In this document: in pieces, positions 25,443-34,163 of the stretch | How the letters are laid out: each line of letters begins with the position of its first letter | How positions within the stretch are numbered: position 1 is the first letter of the stretch | Source: Acinetobacter schindleri CIP 107287 | Lineage (GTDB): Bacteria > Pseudomonadota > Gammaproteobacteria > Pseudomonadales > Moraxellaceae | Assembly: GCF_000368625.1 (NCBI RefSeq) | Contig: NZ_KB849576.1 | Span: 915,297 to 979,296, forward strand | Length of the DNA stretch: 64,000 nucleotides | Direction: 5' to 3' | Notes under the pieces: model-generated | Databases searched by the model: none | The model's input: the letters and a program-made list of their open reading frames with translations, nothing else | Told to the model about the DNA's origin: nothing | Made by a program: the position numbers and the translations under genes

Positions 25443-26335
25443 TGACACAGCTTGAACATACTGATGCATTTGATTCACGTCACTATTTTGACAAGATTTA
25501 CCAACGTCCCGTGATCTTAGAAGCAAAACAACTCACACAAAAGTTTAAACATGGCAAAACAGAACGCACGGTCTTAAATGCATTAGATCTCAAAATCCAT
25601 AAACGTGAATTTATTTGTGTGATTGGACCCTCTGGGTGTGGTAAATCGACCTTTAGCCGTGTGGTTGCAGGTTTAGACCCATATAGTAGTGGTGAGATTT
25701 TAGTGGATGGCACACCGATTACAGGCCCAAGTCCTGAGCGTGGCATGGTGTTCCAAGGCTATACCCTCTTTCCGTGGAAAACCGTCAAAGAAAATGTAAT
25801 GTTTGGTCCAAAAATGAAGGGCCAAAGTCATTTAGCAGCCGAAGCCCAAGCACGCGAGTGGATTAACATCATTGGCTTAGAAAAATACGAAAATCAATAT
25901 CCACACCAACTGTCAGGTGGGATGAAACAGCGTGTCGCCATTGCCCGCGCCTTAGTCAATGAACCGAAAATTCTGCTCATGGATGAACCTTTTGGTGCAC
26001 TTGACCCACATACGCGCCAAAAAATGCAACGTCACTTAATGGATCTTTGGAAAAACATCGACATTACCATCATTTTTGTTACCCATGATATGGACGAAGC
26101 CATTCTACTTGCCGACCGTATCGTGGCACTGAAAGCCAACCCAGGTGAGATTAAAGAAATTATTGAAGTCAACTTGCCACGCCCACGTCATCCTGACCTC
26201 ATGCTGACACCTGAGTTTAAAAGCTTACGTCAACGTGTCGATCAATTGGTGCATGCCGAAGAAGATGAACTTGATCCTGCTTTGGCAGATTTACCGGTGA
26301 TTCCTCGTATGACCAAAGTCAGTACTAGCAAGTAA
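25442..26335 (+). CDS. ABC transporter ATP-binding protein, NitT/TauT type
   Basis: A 297-residue ATPase with Walker A (Gly-Pro-Ser-Gly-Cys-Gly-Lys-Ser-Thr), signature (Leu-Ser-Gly-Gly-Met-Lys-Gln-Arg) and Walker B (Leu-Leu-Met-Asp-Glu-Pro-Phe). Its ATG overlaps the permease stop as TAATG with GGGAG upstream; an earlier in-frame ATG at 25421 is inside the permease. About 30 residues beyond the SsuB/TauB core at the C-terminus are acidic and unexplained. It powers the transporter of this operon. Confidence 0.9.
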   Translation: MTQLEHTDAFDSRHYFDKIYQRPVILEAKQLTQKFKHGKTERTVLNALDLKIHKREFICVIGPSGCGKSTFSRVVAGLDPYSSGEILVDGTPITGPSPERGMVFQGYTLFPWKTVKENVMFGPKMKGQSHLAAEAQAREWINIIGLEKYENQYPHQLSGGMKQRVAIARALVNEPKILLMDEPFGALDPHTRQKMQRHLMDLWKNIDITIIFVTHDMDEAILLADRIVALKANPGEIKEIIEVNLPRPRHPDLMLTPEFKSLRQRVDQLVHAEEDELDPALADLPVIPRMTKVSTSK

Positions 26336-26346
26336 GTGAGATCAAT

Positions 26347-26676
26347 ATGGCTTACCTCTATTTAATGATTGCAATTGTGGCAGAAGTGATTGCGACCTCT
26401 GCTTTAAAAGCATCGAATGGTTTTAGCCAATGGATTCCATCCACGATCACTGTCATTGGCTATCTGATCGCAATTTACTTTCTAGCGCTCACCATGAAAA
26501 CCATCCCCGTGGGTATTACATATGCCCTGTGGTCGGGTGCAGGCATTATTTTGATTTCATGCATTGGTTGGATTTTCTATAAACAGCATTTGGACACGGC
26601 AGCGCTGATTGGGCTGTCCTTTATGGTGCTTGGCATCGTCATTATTAACGTCTTTTCAAACAGTACTGAAATTTAA
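26347..26676 (+). CDS. Small multidrug resistance (SMR) exporter, EmrE-like
   Basis: A 109-residue protein with four transmembrane helices and the proton/substrate-binding glutamate at position 13. The TM3 motif Thr-Tyr-Ala-Leu-Trp-Ser-Gly-Ala-Gly-Ile is nearer to EmrE/Qac exporters than to the guanidinium exporters (Gdx/SugE), which have Trp-Thr-Gly-x-Gly there. It lies 11 bases after the ATPase gene. In guanidine clusters SMR proteins expel guanidinium or alkyl-guanidinium, so it probably removes excess substrate or a side product. Confidence 0.88.
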   Translation: MAYLYLMIAIVAEVIATSALKASNGFSQWIPSTITVIGYLIAIYFLALTMKTIPVGITYALWSGAGIILISCIGWIFYKQHLDTAALIGLSFMVLGIVIINVFSNSTEI

Positions 26677-26744
26677 GCAGACATTAGTAAATTCACAAGG
26701 CACGCATTGTTCCACACCATACGTGCCTCATTTTAGGGGGTAAC

Positions 26745-27821
26745 ATGAGCATTCAAACGATTGAAAAAGATTTCAGTGAAATTCCTGTCATTGATATTTC
26801 AGGGTTGTACAGTGCAGATCCTGCAGATCAACAACAGGTTGCGATAGAACTCGGCAAAGCGGCTGAGCATGTCGGTTTTTTATATATTAAGGGTCATCGC
26901 ATTCCGAGAGCACATATAGAAGCATTACAAGCCCAAGCTAAAGCATTTTTCGCCTTACCCTTTGAAGAAAAAATGCAGTATTACGCCGGCAAATTTGGCA
27001 TTAAGCATCGTGGATATGTGCCACCGGGTGAAGAACGTGTTGAAGCGATTGATCGTCCTGATTTGGCAGAATTACCCAACAAAACAGACAATAAAGAAGC
27101 TTTCGATTTGAGTTGGGATTTACCTGATGATGATCCTGACGTGATTGCTCAAAAACCGATGCATGGCTCGAATGTATGGGCCGATCTCCCGAATTTTAAG
27201 CAAGATGTTAGCGCTTATTATGAAGATGTGATTGCCTTAGGACGTGTGCTGCTGCGCGGTTTTGAATTGGCCCTTCAACTTGAACCCGATGCGCTTAACC
27301 GTTTAGTCACACGACCCACCTCTCAACTACGTTTAATGCACTATCCACATGATCTAGAAGCAGAAGATATCTTTGGTTTTGGTGCACATACCGATATGGA
27401 GCTGTTCACCATCTTGTTACCTACTGCAGCAGGACTCGAAGTGGTGAACTCTAAAGGTGAATGGATTGATGCACCTCCCATTGAAGATGCATTTGTGGTC
27501 AATATTGGCGACATGATTGAAGCCTTAAGTGGCGGTCGCTTTACTGCAACCTCTCATCGTGTTCGTAAAGTCCGTGATGAACGTTATTCATTCCCGCTAT
27601 TCTTTGCTTGTGACTATGATGTCGAGATTAAACCGTTGCCTCAATTTGCAACGCCAGAAGCTTTAGAGAAATATCCGCCTGTGATTGCAGGTCAACATCT
27701 ATTTGAAGTCAGTGCGCAAGGCTTTCGTTATATGCGTGAGATGGTCAAACGTGGCGAAATTCAACTGACTGGTCCAAATGTCCATTTTGGTAAACACAAT
27801 TATGATGACTTAGGAGCATAA
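26745..27821 (+). CDS. 2-oxoglutarate/Fe(II) oxygenase of the isopenicillin N synthase fold
   Basis: A 358-residue protein with the N-terminal DIOX_N region (Ile-Pro-Val-Ile-Asp-Ile) and the double-stranded beta-helix core. Iron ligands are His215-x-Asp217 and His271, and Arg near 281 (Arg-Tyr-Ser-Phe) would bind 2-oxoglutarate. Length and fold match the ethylene-forming enzyme and plant homoarginine hydroxylase, both of which release guanidine from guanidino amino acids. The zinc dehydrogenase gene follows at once. My inference is C-hydroxylation next to a guanidino nitrogen, giving free guanidine and an aldehyde. The substrate is unknown. Confidence 0.85.
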   Translation: MSIQTIEKDFSEIPVIDISGLYSADPADQQQVAIELGKAAEHVGFLYIKGHRIPRAHIEALQAQAKAFFALPFEEKMQYYAGKFGIKHRGYVPPGEERVEAIDRPDLAELPNKTDNKEAFDLSWDLPDDDPDVIAQKPMHGSNVWADLPNFKQDVSAYYEDVIALGRVLLRGFELALQLEPDALNRLVTRPTSQLRLMHYPHDLEAEDIFGFGAHTDMELFTILLPTAAGLEVVNSKGEWIDAPPIEDAFVVNIGDMIEALSGGRFTATSHRVRKVRDERYSFPLFFACDYDVEIKPLPQFATPEALEKYPPVIAGQHLFEVSAQGFRYMREMVKRGEIQLTGPNVHFGKHNYDDLGA

Positions 27822-27824
27822 GTG

Positions 27825-28838
27825 ATGCCTGTATTTGCTTATGCCGCACATGCGCCTAAGCAAGCACTTCAACCTTATCAGTTTGAGTTTAACGACTTAA
27901 ACCCCGATGAGGTTGAAATTGAGGTCATGTACTGTGGCTTATGCCACTCTGACCTCTCTATGCTTTATAATGATTGGCAACAAACACAATATCCTTTCGT
28001 TCCGGGTCATGAAGTCATTGGACGTATTTCAAAGCTTGGTAGCACGGTAAAACATCTAGTCCCCAATCAAGTGGTCGGTTTAGGTTGGCAATCGGGTCAT
28101 TGTCAAACGTGTCATCCTTGTTTGTCGGCCAAACCTAATCTGTGCAAACAATCTGAATCCACGATTGTAGGACGTCATGGTGGCTTTGCGAGTCATGTCC
28201 GTGCGCAAGCCTCTTGGGTGATTCCTATTCCTGAAAATATGGATCTCCAAAGTGTTGGACCATTACTCTGTGGTGGTTTAACGGTATTTACCCCTTTACT
28301 GCAACATGGTATTCAAGCGATTCATCATGTGGGCGTGATTGGTATTGGTGGCTTAGGACATATTGCAGTGCAACTTTACAAAGCTTGGGGCTGCAAAGTC
28401 ACTGCGTTTAGTTCAAACCCTGCAAAATATGATGAACTAAAACAATTAGGTGCAGACCAAGTCCTTTCCTCGACTCAGCTTGATGATATTCCCCCACAAA
28501 ATTTTGATCTGATTGTGGATACGGTCAATCAAGCACTCGATTGGGATGCATACATTCTCTTATTGGCTCCTGAAGGAAAGTTTCATGTGGTCGGTTTGGT
28601 CGAAGCTCCTCTTAAAATCTCAAGCTTTCAGCTAATTGATCAACAAATTAGTCTAACAGGTTCACCCACAGGTACACCGATTGCCATGCATCAGCTCCTC
28701 GATTTCTGCTCACGTCACCATATACAGCCCTGGGTGGAGGAATTTCCCATCTCGAAAGTCAATGATGCGATTGAGAAGTTACGTCATGGGAAACTGCGCT
28801 ACCGTGCTGTCATCAATATGCAGGAGTTACATAGATGA
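27825..28838 (+). CDS. Zinc-dependent alcohol/aldehyde dehydrogenase (MDR superfamily)
   Basis: A 338-residue medium-chain dehydrogenase. It has the catalytic zinc region Cys-Gly-Leu-Cys-His-Ser-Asp, Gly-His-Glu, a structural zinc Cys cluster (Cys-x2-Cys-x2-Cys-x7-Cys) and the Rossmann motif Gly-Ile-Gly-Gly-Leu-Gly-His. It most resembles the cinnamyl-alcohol/YahK branch, which often uses NADPH to reduce aldehydes. AGGAG precedes the start; the oxygenase stop is 3 bases upstream. It is the expected partner to dispose of the aldehyde made by the oxygenase, but this is inferred from context. Confidence 0.88.
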   Translation: MPVFAYAAHAPKQALQPYQFEFNDLNPDEVEIEVMYCGLCHSDLSMLYNDWQQTQYPFVPGHEVIGRISKLGSTVKHLVPNQVVGLGWQSGHCQTCHPCLSAKPNLCKQSESTIVGRHGGFASHVRAQASWVIPIPENMDLQSVGPLLCGGLTVFTPLLQHGIQAIHHVGVIGIGGLGHIAVQLYKAWGCKVTAFSSNPAKYDELKQLGADQVLSSTQLDDIPPQNFDLIVDTVNQALDWDAYILLLAPEGKFHVVGLVEAPLKISSFQLIDQQISLTGSPTGTPIAMHQLLDFCSRHHIQPWVEEFPISKVNDAIEKLRHGKLRYRAVINMQELHR

Positions 28839-29734
28839 ATCATGCTGTTTTGCTTGAATCAAATGAAGTACCCATTGAACATCTTGCGCTACAAACTCGG
28901 CATGTTTCCGGTTTTGTCGACTTTATGGCGAGTAATGGCCGCTATATTTGGGCCACCAATCAGGATGTCTTACAAAAGTTTTCGGCTCAAGACAATCAGG
29001 TGGTGGCTGAAATTCAAGTGCCTAAGGCTGCAGGAATTCCGGTGTGTGCATTTTCAGCAGTATGGGTGGCGAGTCTAGAAAATCAATCCATTTATAAAAT
29101 AGATCAGATTAGTAATGAAGTTTTAGCCATCATTCCGACGGGTCTTGCGGATTTAACGGGTGAATTTAGTTTGGCGGCATCCGATGATGCCATTTGGGTG
29201 GTCTCCGCAGAAGGATTACTCACCAAAATTGCACCGTGTCGCGGTCAAATTGAACAACATATTGAAGTCTTACCGAGCTCTTATAATGTTTGCTATGGTG
29301 CAGGTGCAATTTGGCTCACCAACACTCAACACGCCTCCGTACAACGGATTGATCCTTTCTTAAACCGTGTAACACATGTGATTGATGTTGATGAAACCCC
29401 TTGGTTTATCTCGGCCAATGATCAATATGTGTTTAGCCTTAATCAAAAGCATGGCACGGTTTCAAAAATTGATGCTCTCTCCTGTGAGTGTGTTCAAACC
29501 ATTCAACTCCCTGAACATGCACGTGGCGATGGTGGGGATATTTTTGCATCTAAAAACAGACTTTGGGTCAGAACGACAAATCTATTGTTAATCGAAATTG
29601 ATTTGATTTCTGGCAAGATTTTAAGGCAGATCACTGCACAAGAGAATGCTGGAAGTGGTGCGGTAATGCAGTGTGGTGATGTGTTATGGGTCACTGCACA
29701 TGATATTGAGAAAGTTTGGCTGATTGAAGCATGA
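28835..29734 (+). CDS. Cytoplasmic beta-propeller protein (YncE/SMP-30-like repeats)
   Basis: A 299-residue protein built of about six repeats of 40-45 residues, each with an Ile-Trp-Ala/Val-Thr strand and an Asp-Pro or Asp-x-Ile turn, as in seven-bladed YncE/Vgb-like propellers. No signal peptide. Its ATG overlaps the dehydrogenase stop (ATGA), so it belongs to this operon. Such propellers act as lactonases, lyases or binding scaffolds. No catalytic residues are obvious, and its role with the oxygenase and dehydrogenase is unknown. Confidence 0.75.
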   Translation: MNHAVLLESNEVPIEHLALQTRHVSGFVDFMASNGRYIWATNQDVLQKFSAQDNQVVAEIQVPKAAGIPVCAFSAVWVASLENQSIYKIDQISNEVLAIIPTGLADLTGEFSLAASDDAIWVVSAEGLLTKIAPCRGQIEQHIEVLPSSYNVCYGAGAIWLTNTQHASVQRIDPFLNRVTHVIDVDETPWFISANDQYVFSLNQKHGTVSKIDALSCECVQTIQLPEHARGDGGDIFASKNRLWVRTTNLLLIEIDLISGKILRQITAQENAGSGAVMQCGDVLWVTAHDIEKVWLIEA

Positions 29735-29757
29735 ACTTCGCTTAAATCGTGAGTCAT

Positions 29758-29785
29758 AAAAAAGGGCTAAAAAGCCCTTTTTTAT
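29758..29785. terminator. Bidirectional terminator between the oxygenase and binding-protein operons
   Basis: Stem AAAAAGGGCT / AGCCCTTTTT around AAAA, with A- and T-runs at either end. It serves the converging transcripts. Confidence 0.9.
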
Positions 29786-29799
29786 CAAGCTTAGATGGA

Positions 29800-30825
29800 T
29801 TATTCAGCTTGTGCAGCATTGACCAAATGTGGATAGATGGTATTTTCGACAACAGGGCTTTCTGAATAAATTCCGACACGCATATTGAACTTGTTGACGT
29901 TATAAGAAGAACCATACAGTGAGTCCAAGCCATCACCTTTAACAAAGACTTTTTTATTATCTTCTAAATCGAGCAAGGTCGTACCCGCCATCAGGTTTTC
30001 AAGCTGTTCAGGTTTAATCTCGGCACGATCTGCCATGATTTTAATACCATCTGCACGTGTCGCAGGGTCTTCAAGATATTTCACAATCTTGTCCCACACC
30101 ACGATCAATTTGGTCCACTCATCTTTACATTTTTCAATGTTTGGCAAGTTCACCGAAAGAACATCGTAAATTAATCCCGGTGTTTTGCTTGAATCATAAA
30201 TGACTTTAGAACCCGGTACAGCTTTAAGGGCCTGTAAACCAAATGGATGCCAAAGCGTGATCGCATCAATCCCTGGTGTATTAAAGACTTGTGATAGTTC
30301 TTGGGTCACCGCATTAACGACTTTGACTTTGCTCGGATCTTGACCTTCATTCTCCATCGCGGTGGTAAAGAACAATTCACTGACCAAGCCTTTCTCGAAT
30401 GCAACGGTTTTCCCTGCAAGCTCTTTAACAGACTCAATGCCCGGTTTCGCAATAATGATATCATTTCCGGTCGACATACTATTGACCAAAATAATGCTCC
30501 CGTTCACACCTTGTGAAGACAGCATAAAGTTATCGCCATTGGCGACACTCGCCCCATCAATTTTGCCTGCCAAAAAGGCTTGAATTGATGCGTTATAGTC
30601 GGAGAACCATTCAAGTTGTACATTTAAGCCTGCCTCCTCAAACCATCCTTTTGCCTTTGCCACTTCCCAAGCGAGTGAACCCGGCCATTCACTATAGGCG
30701 ATACGGATCGGAGCAGTACTTGAATTGACTGCTTTTGCTTCAGTTGTGGTATCTGATGATTTGCTACAGCCTACGAGAATTAAGCTTGCAGCAACCAACA
30801 CAGAAAGAGATAATTTTTTTAACAT
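29800..30825 (-). CDS. Periplasmic substrate-binding lipoprotein, paralogue 2 (NitT/TauT family, urea-carboxylase-region type)
   Basis: A 341-residue lipoprotein (Leu-Val-Gly-Cys near residue 20) followed by a Ser/Thr-rich linker and the SsuA/TauA fold. The motif Ile-Ala-Tyr-Ser-Glu-Trp-Pro-Gly opens the mature domain, and Ser-Leu-Tyr-Gly-Ser-Ser-Tyr closes it. About half of its residues match the protein encoded just upstream, including the binding-cleft strands. It should deliver substrate to the permease/ATPase encoded at 24.5-26.3 kb. It lies 55 bases after paralogue 1, with a hairpin in the gap. Confidence 0.88.
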   Translation of the reverse strand: MLKKLSLSVLVAASLILVGCSKSSDTTTEAKAVNSSTAPIRIAYSEWPGSLAWEVAKAKGWFEEAGLNVQLEWFSDYNASIQAFLAGKIDGASVANGDNFMLSSQGVNGSIILVNSMSTGNDIIIAKPGIESVKELAGKTVAFEKGLVSELFFTTAMENEGQDPSKVKVVNAVTQELSQVFNTPGIDAITLWHPFGLQALKAVPGSKVIYDSSKTPGLIYDVLSVNLPNIEKCKDEWTKLIVVWDKIVKYLEDPATRADGIKIMADRAEIKPEQLENLMAGTTLLDLEDNKKVFVKGDGLDSLYGSSYNVNKFNMRVGIYSESPVVENTIYPHLVNAAQAE

Positions 30826-30846
30826 ACAGCCCCCTTAACGAAAAAA

Positions 30847-30867
30847 GGCCTTTCGATACGAAAAGCC
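30847..30867 (-). repeat. Hairpin between the two binding-protein genes
   Basis: Inverted repeat GGCCTTTCG / CGAAAAGCC, with eight of nine pairs formed around the loop ATA, between A- and T-rich flanks. It may trim or partly stop transcription between the two paralogues, or protect the upstream mRNA. Confidence 0.5.
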
Positions 30868-30880
30868 TGTATAAAAAAGA

Positions 30881-31903
30881 TTATGGTAAAGATTGTACAA
30901 GTTCGGGATAAATGACCCCATCTACATCGACTTTTTGGGTATATAAACCATTTTTAAAGTTAAATTCATTGACGTGATAGCTTGAACCATAGAGTGAATC
31001 AAAGTTGTTCGATTTTTCAAATACCTTTTTATTGGCTGCCAAATCCAATAAATGCGTCCCTTCAATAAACTGTGCATACTGATCGGCTTCAAGACCAACG
31101 CGTTTTGCCATAATGGCTAAGGCATCAGGACGTGTGGCTGGATCATTAATATATTTCACCGTTTTATCCCACACTTGAATGATTTTTTTCCATTCTTCTT
31201 TGTGTGCAGACAAATGCGTCATATTGACCGTTAAAGTGTCATAAATCAGACCAGGTTTATCTTGAGAGGAATAAATAATCTTGGAACCTGCAACGGCTTT
31301 CAAGGCTTGATTGGCCACCGGCTGCCATACCGCAATCGCAGCCACATCAGGACTTGAAAAGACTTGTGGTAGTTCATTGGTGACCGCGTTGACCAAGTTC
31401 ACATCAGTATGTGCAATACCCGCATCGCTTAAAGCCGTATTTAACAAGTGATGATCAACTAAGCCTTTTTCGACCGCAATTTGCTTGCCCTTTAGTTCTT
31501 GAATCGAATTTATGCCATTTTTAGCAATAATGACGTCATTCCCGGCTGAATAATCGGTCGCCATGATCATGATGCCCTTGGTACCACCGGATGCAATCAC
31601 CAAGTTATCGCCATTGGATACCGAAACGGCATCAAGTTGATTGGCCGAAAAAGCACTCATCGATGCTGAATAATCGAACCACTTAAACTCAACATTGACC
31701 CCTGCCTCTTGAAAGAAGCCTTTTTCAATCGCGACTTGCCATGCCACCCACCCCGGCCAATCACTGTAACCGATCGTAATGGGCTTGGTATTCACGCTGC
31801 CTTCAGCTTTGGCTTTTGGTTCCGGTACTTTGGCTGTATTGTCACAGCCTGCTAATAAAATCGTGGTCAGTACAGATGCTGACAACAAGGCTTTTTTAAT
31901 CAT
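30881..31903 (-). CDS. Periplasmic substrate-binding lipoprotein, paralogue 1 (NitT/TauT family, urea-carboxylase-region type)
   Basis: A 340-residue lipoprotein (Leu-Leu-Ala-Gly-Cys) of the same family as its neighbour, with Ile-Gly-Tyr-Ser-Asp-Trp-Pro-Gly at the start of the mature domain and the ending Ser-Leu-Tyr-Gly-Ser-Ser-Tyr. I start it at the ATG at 31903, which overlaps the allophanate hydrolase stop (ATGA) and has GGGGAAG upstream; the frame to 31924 is less likely. It likely captures guanidine, urea or an alkyl-guanidine in the periplasm. Confidence 0.88.
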   Translation of the reverse strand: MIKKALLSASVLTTILLAGCDNTAKVPEPKAKAEGSVNTKPITIGYSDWPGWVAWQVAIEKGFFQEAGVNVEFKWFDYSASMSAFSANQLDAVSVSNGDNLVIASGGTKGIMIMATDYSAGNDVIIAKNGINSIQELKGKQIAVEKGLVDHHLLNTALSDAGIAHTDVNLVNAVTNELPQVFSSPDVAAIAVWQPVANQALKAVAGSKIIYSSQDKPGLIYDTLTVNMTHLSAHKEEWKKIIQVWDKTVKYINDPATRPDALAIMAKRVGLEADQYAQFIEGTHLLDLAANKKVFEKSNNFDSLYGSSYHVNEFNFKNGLYTQKVDVDGVIYPELVQSLP

Positions 31904-33708
31904 CGTGCGACTTCCCCTATGCATTCACATTTAAATTTGGTATTTGAAAGTTGTTTAGATTTTATAAATTCGCGCCAGCCACCGAAATGACTGATATCTG
32001 TTGCATCCTCAAGTGCATAGCCTTCACAGATAAAGCCTTTGACCCAAGTACCATCAATCAGCTGGACATTACCGATCCCCAAAGGTGCCGGAACTTCTGC
32101 AACAATGTCCCCGAACATTGCACGCGGAATGTCCCAGACCTCTACTTCAATTGAACAACCTTTCGCGTTGTATTGCAGGCCAGGTTTTGGCGGTGTGGTA
32201 TTTTTTAAAGCGTAGAGTTTGTAATGCGAAGCAGTCCGGGTCTGCTTGATCAGGGTGCCACCACGTGTGGTCAACTGAAAATTCAGTGGCATTCCGCTTA
32301 GATGTGCACCGACGACAGCCAGTTTGACGCTGTGACCCGATGAGATTTCAGTTGTTTTTTCATAGCTAAGTTCAGAGGTGCCCAGTTTTAACTGGCTCGC
32401 CTGCTGCCATTTTTTCCCGAATTTGGCCAGTGCTTCATCCATCCAGGCTGGCGCAATAAAGGTCACGCCCGTTGGCAAACCATCGGCACGAATGCTATTG
32501 GGTAGCGCTAAAGCCGACAGATCGGCAAAATTGACAAAATTGGTATAAGCGCCCATGTGACTGTTTTTGACCAGAGGATCTGCTTCTACTTCTGCAATGC
32601 GATAAATGGCGGGTGCCGTAGGCACCATCAAGGCATCATAATCTGCCAGTGTAGTTTGAATAACACGGCTCAGGCGGGCGCGTTCATATTCATCCTGCAT
32701 GACATCGACCGCACTGAACCGGTCTGCCTGTGCAATAATCTGGCCAATTACCGGATGGGTCTGCTCGCGTTGCACCATTTTTTCCACGGCACTGGTACGT
32801 TCAGCTACCCAAGAGCGGTTATACAAGGCCGCTGCCAGTTGTTGAAATGGAGCAAAATCAATCGGCTCAACCGTATAACCCAAGCTTTGTACACGTGCGA
32901 TCGCCAGTTGAAATGCTTTTTCAGTTTCGGCATCATAATAAAATTCCAGTGTATCCGGAATGGCAATTTTCCCTTTTGAAAATTGGCTCGGTACATTTTG
33001 AGGATGCCTTCTGGAATAATCATCACTGGCATCATAGCCCTGTATGACTTGCGCCACCTGCCAGGCATCATCCACAGTCAAAGCAAAAATCGAAATCACA
33101 TCGATAGTGCGACAAGCCGGAATCAGGCCTGTAGTTGAAAACCAGCCTTTGGTCGGTTTGAGTCCGACAATATTATTGTGCCCTGCTGGTACACGTCCTG
33201 AACCTGCAGTATCTGTACCCAGACTGAATGGCACTTGTCCATTGGCTACAGCAACACTTGAACCGGAACTTGAACCGCCACTGATGTATTCAGGATTAAA
33301 GCTGTTCTTCACCGCGCCGTATGGAGAACGCACACCGACCAGACCCGTTGCAAACTGATCCAGATTGGTTTTACCCACGACAATCGCGCCGGCAGCTTTT
33401 AATTTGGCTACTGCTGTTGCATCGGCAGTCGCCAGATAAGCTGCTTCTTTACAAGCCGCTGTGGTATAGAACCCCGCAACATCAATATTGTCCTTGACCG
33501 CAAATGGCACCCCATAAAGTGGCAAGCTTGCGCTATCTGCACCAGTCAATGCATCAATTTGTGCCTGTAATTGTGCTGGTGTTGCAATTGATATCCAGGC
33601 ATGATCGTCATTATTCAACCCGGCAACATACTCAATCAGGTCACTAAGCTGGATATTGTTATTCTGGTAGGCGTGTTGCCAGTCCTGTACAGTCCATAAG
33701 TTGTGCAC
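31900..33708 (-). CDS. atzF: Allophanate hydrolase
   Basis: A 602-residue enzyme. The N-terminal 450 residues are an amidase-signature domain with the catalytic Lys (Ala-Val-Lys-Asp-Asn-Ile), the Gly-Gly-Ser-Ser-Ser-Gly-Ser segment carrying the cis-Ser, and the Gly-Thr-Asp-Thr-Ala-Gly-Ser region. The remaining ~130 residues are the allophanate hydrolase C-terminal domain, which decarboxylates N-carboxycarbamate. Overall allophanate becomes two ammonium and two CO2. It finishes the carboxylase/deiminase route at 37-42 kb. It follows the NikR-like gene by 11 bases and overlaps the next gene. Confidence 0.93.
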   Translation of the reverse strand: MHNLWTVQDWQHAYQNNNIQLSDLIEYVAGLNNDDHAWISIATPAQLQAQIDALTGADSASLPLYGVPFAVKDNIDVAGFYTTAACKEAAYLATADATAVAKLKAAGAIVVGKTNLDQFATGLVGVRSPYGAVKNSFNPEYISGGSSSGSSVAVANGQVPFSLGTDTAGSGRVPAGHNNIVGLKPTKGWFSTTGLIPACRTIDVISIFALTVDDAWQVAQVIQGYDASDDYSRRHPQNVPSQFSKGKIAIPDTLEFYYDAETEKAFQLAIARVQSLGYTVEPIDFAPFQQLAAALYNRSWVAERTSAVEKMVQREQTHPVIGQIIAQADRFSAVDVMQDEYERARLSRVIQTTLADYDALMVPTAPAIYRIAEVEADPLVKNSHMGAYTNFVNFADLSALALPNSIRADGLPTGVTFIAPAWMDEALAKFGKKWQQASQLKLGTSELSYEKTTEISSGHSVKLAVVGAHLSGMPLNFQLTTRGGTLIKQTRTASHYKLYALKNTTPPKPGLQYNAKGCSIEVEVWDIPRAMFGDIVAEVPAPLGIGNVQLIDGTWVKGFICEGYALEDATDISHFGGWREFIKSKQLSNTKFKCECIGEVAR

Positions 33709-33719
33709 AGCTGTTCTCC

Positions 33720-34163
33720 TTAAGTGTGTTCGGTATTTTGTGGAATAGGCGGCATGACGGCATCCATCAGTTCGAGATGCCCTTTAATCACGCCTTTCAG
33801 TGCAATAAATTGTTCGCTAATTTCTTTCAGGTCACTGCTCGCGCCCTGCATCAGCATGACTTGCAGAATTTTTTCATCATCCAGCTGGATATGCAGTGAA
33901 TTGATCACTTGTGCCAGATACTGCTGTTGCAGATCGACCAGCTGACTGCGCAGCGGTTTCAGGCTGACGTCATAGAGCAAGGTAAGCGTGCCAACCATGA
34001 CTTCATCGCGAATCACCAGATCATCAATCAGGTGGCGGTTAATCATGTCGACAATGGCCTGTGAACGGCTTTCATAGTGTTGCTCGACAATTTTTTGATC
34101 CATTGCCTGAAGCGTTGTTTCTGGCACGGTGATACTGATCCGTGCCAATTTTTGTTTAGGCAC
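33720..34163 (-). CDS. NikR-like ribbon-helix-helix regulator lacking most nickel ligands
   Basis: About 147 residues. The N-terminal ribbon-helix-helix (Leu-Ala-Arg-Ile-Ser-Ile-Thr-Val-Pro, then a helix and Arg-Ser-Gln-Ala-Ile) binds DNA, and the rest aligns with the NikR ACT-like domain (Thr-Leu-Leu-Tyr-Asp ... Leu-His-Ile-Gln ... Gly-His-Leu). In E. coli NikR nickel is held by His76, His87, His89 and Cys95. Here only the His87 equivalent remains; the others align with Gln, Gln and Ile. I start it at a GTG at 34163 preceded by AAGGA; a TTG at 34235 is also open. First regulator of the allophanate hydrolase operon; ligand unknown. Confidence 0.75.
   Translation of the reverse strand: MPKQKLARISITVPETTLQAMDQKIVEQHYESRSQAIVDMINRHLIDDLVIRDEVMVGTLTLLYDVSLKPLRSQLVDLQQQYLAQVINSLHIQLDDEKILQVMLMQGASSDLKEISEQFIALKGVIKGHLELMDAVMPPIPQNTEHT

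Noticed and set aside
34142..34147. TGGCAC inside the NikR-like gene
   Set aside because: Lies in coding sequence and lacks a -12 half at the right distance.
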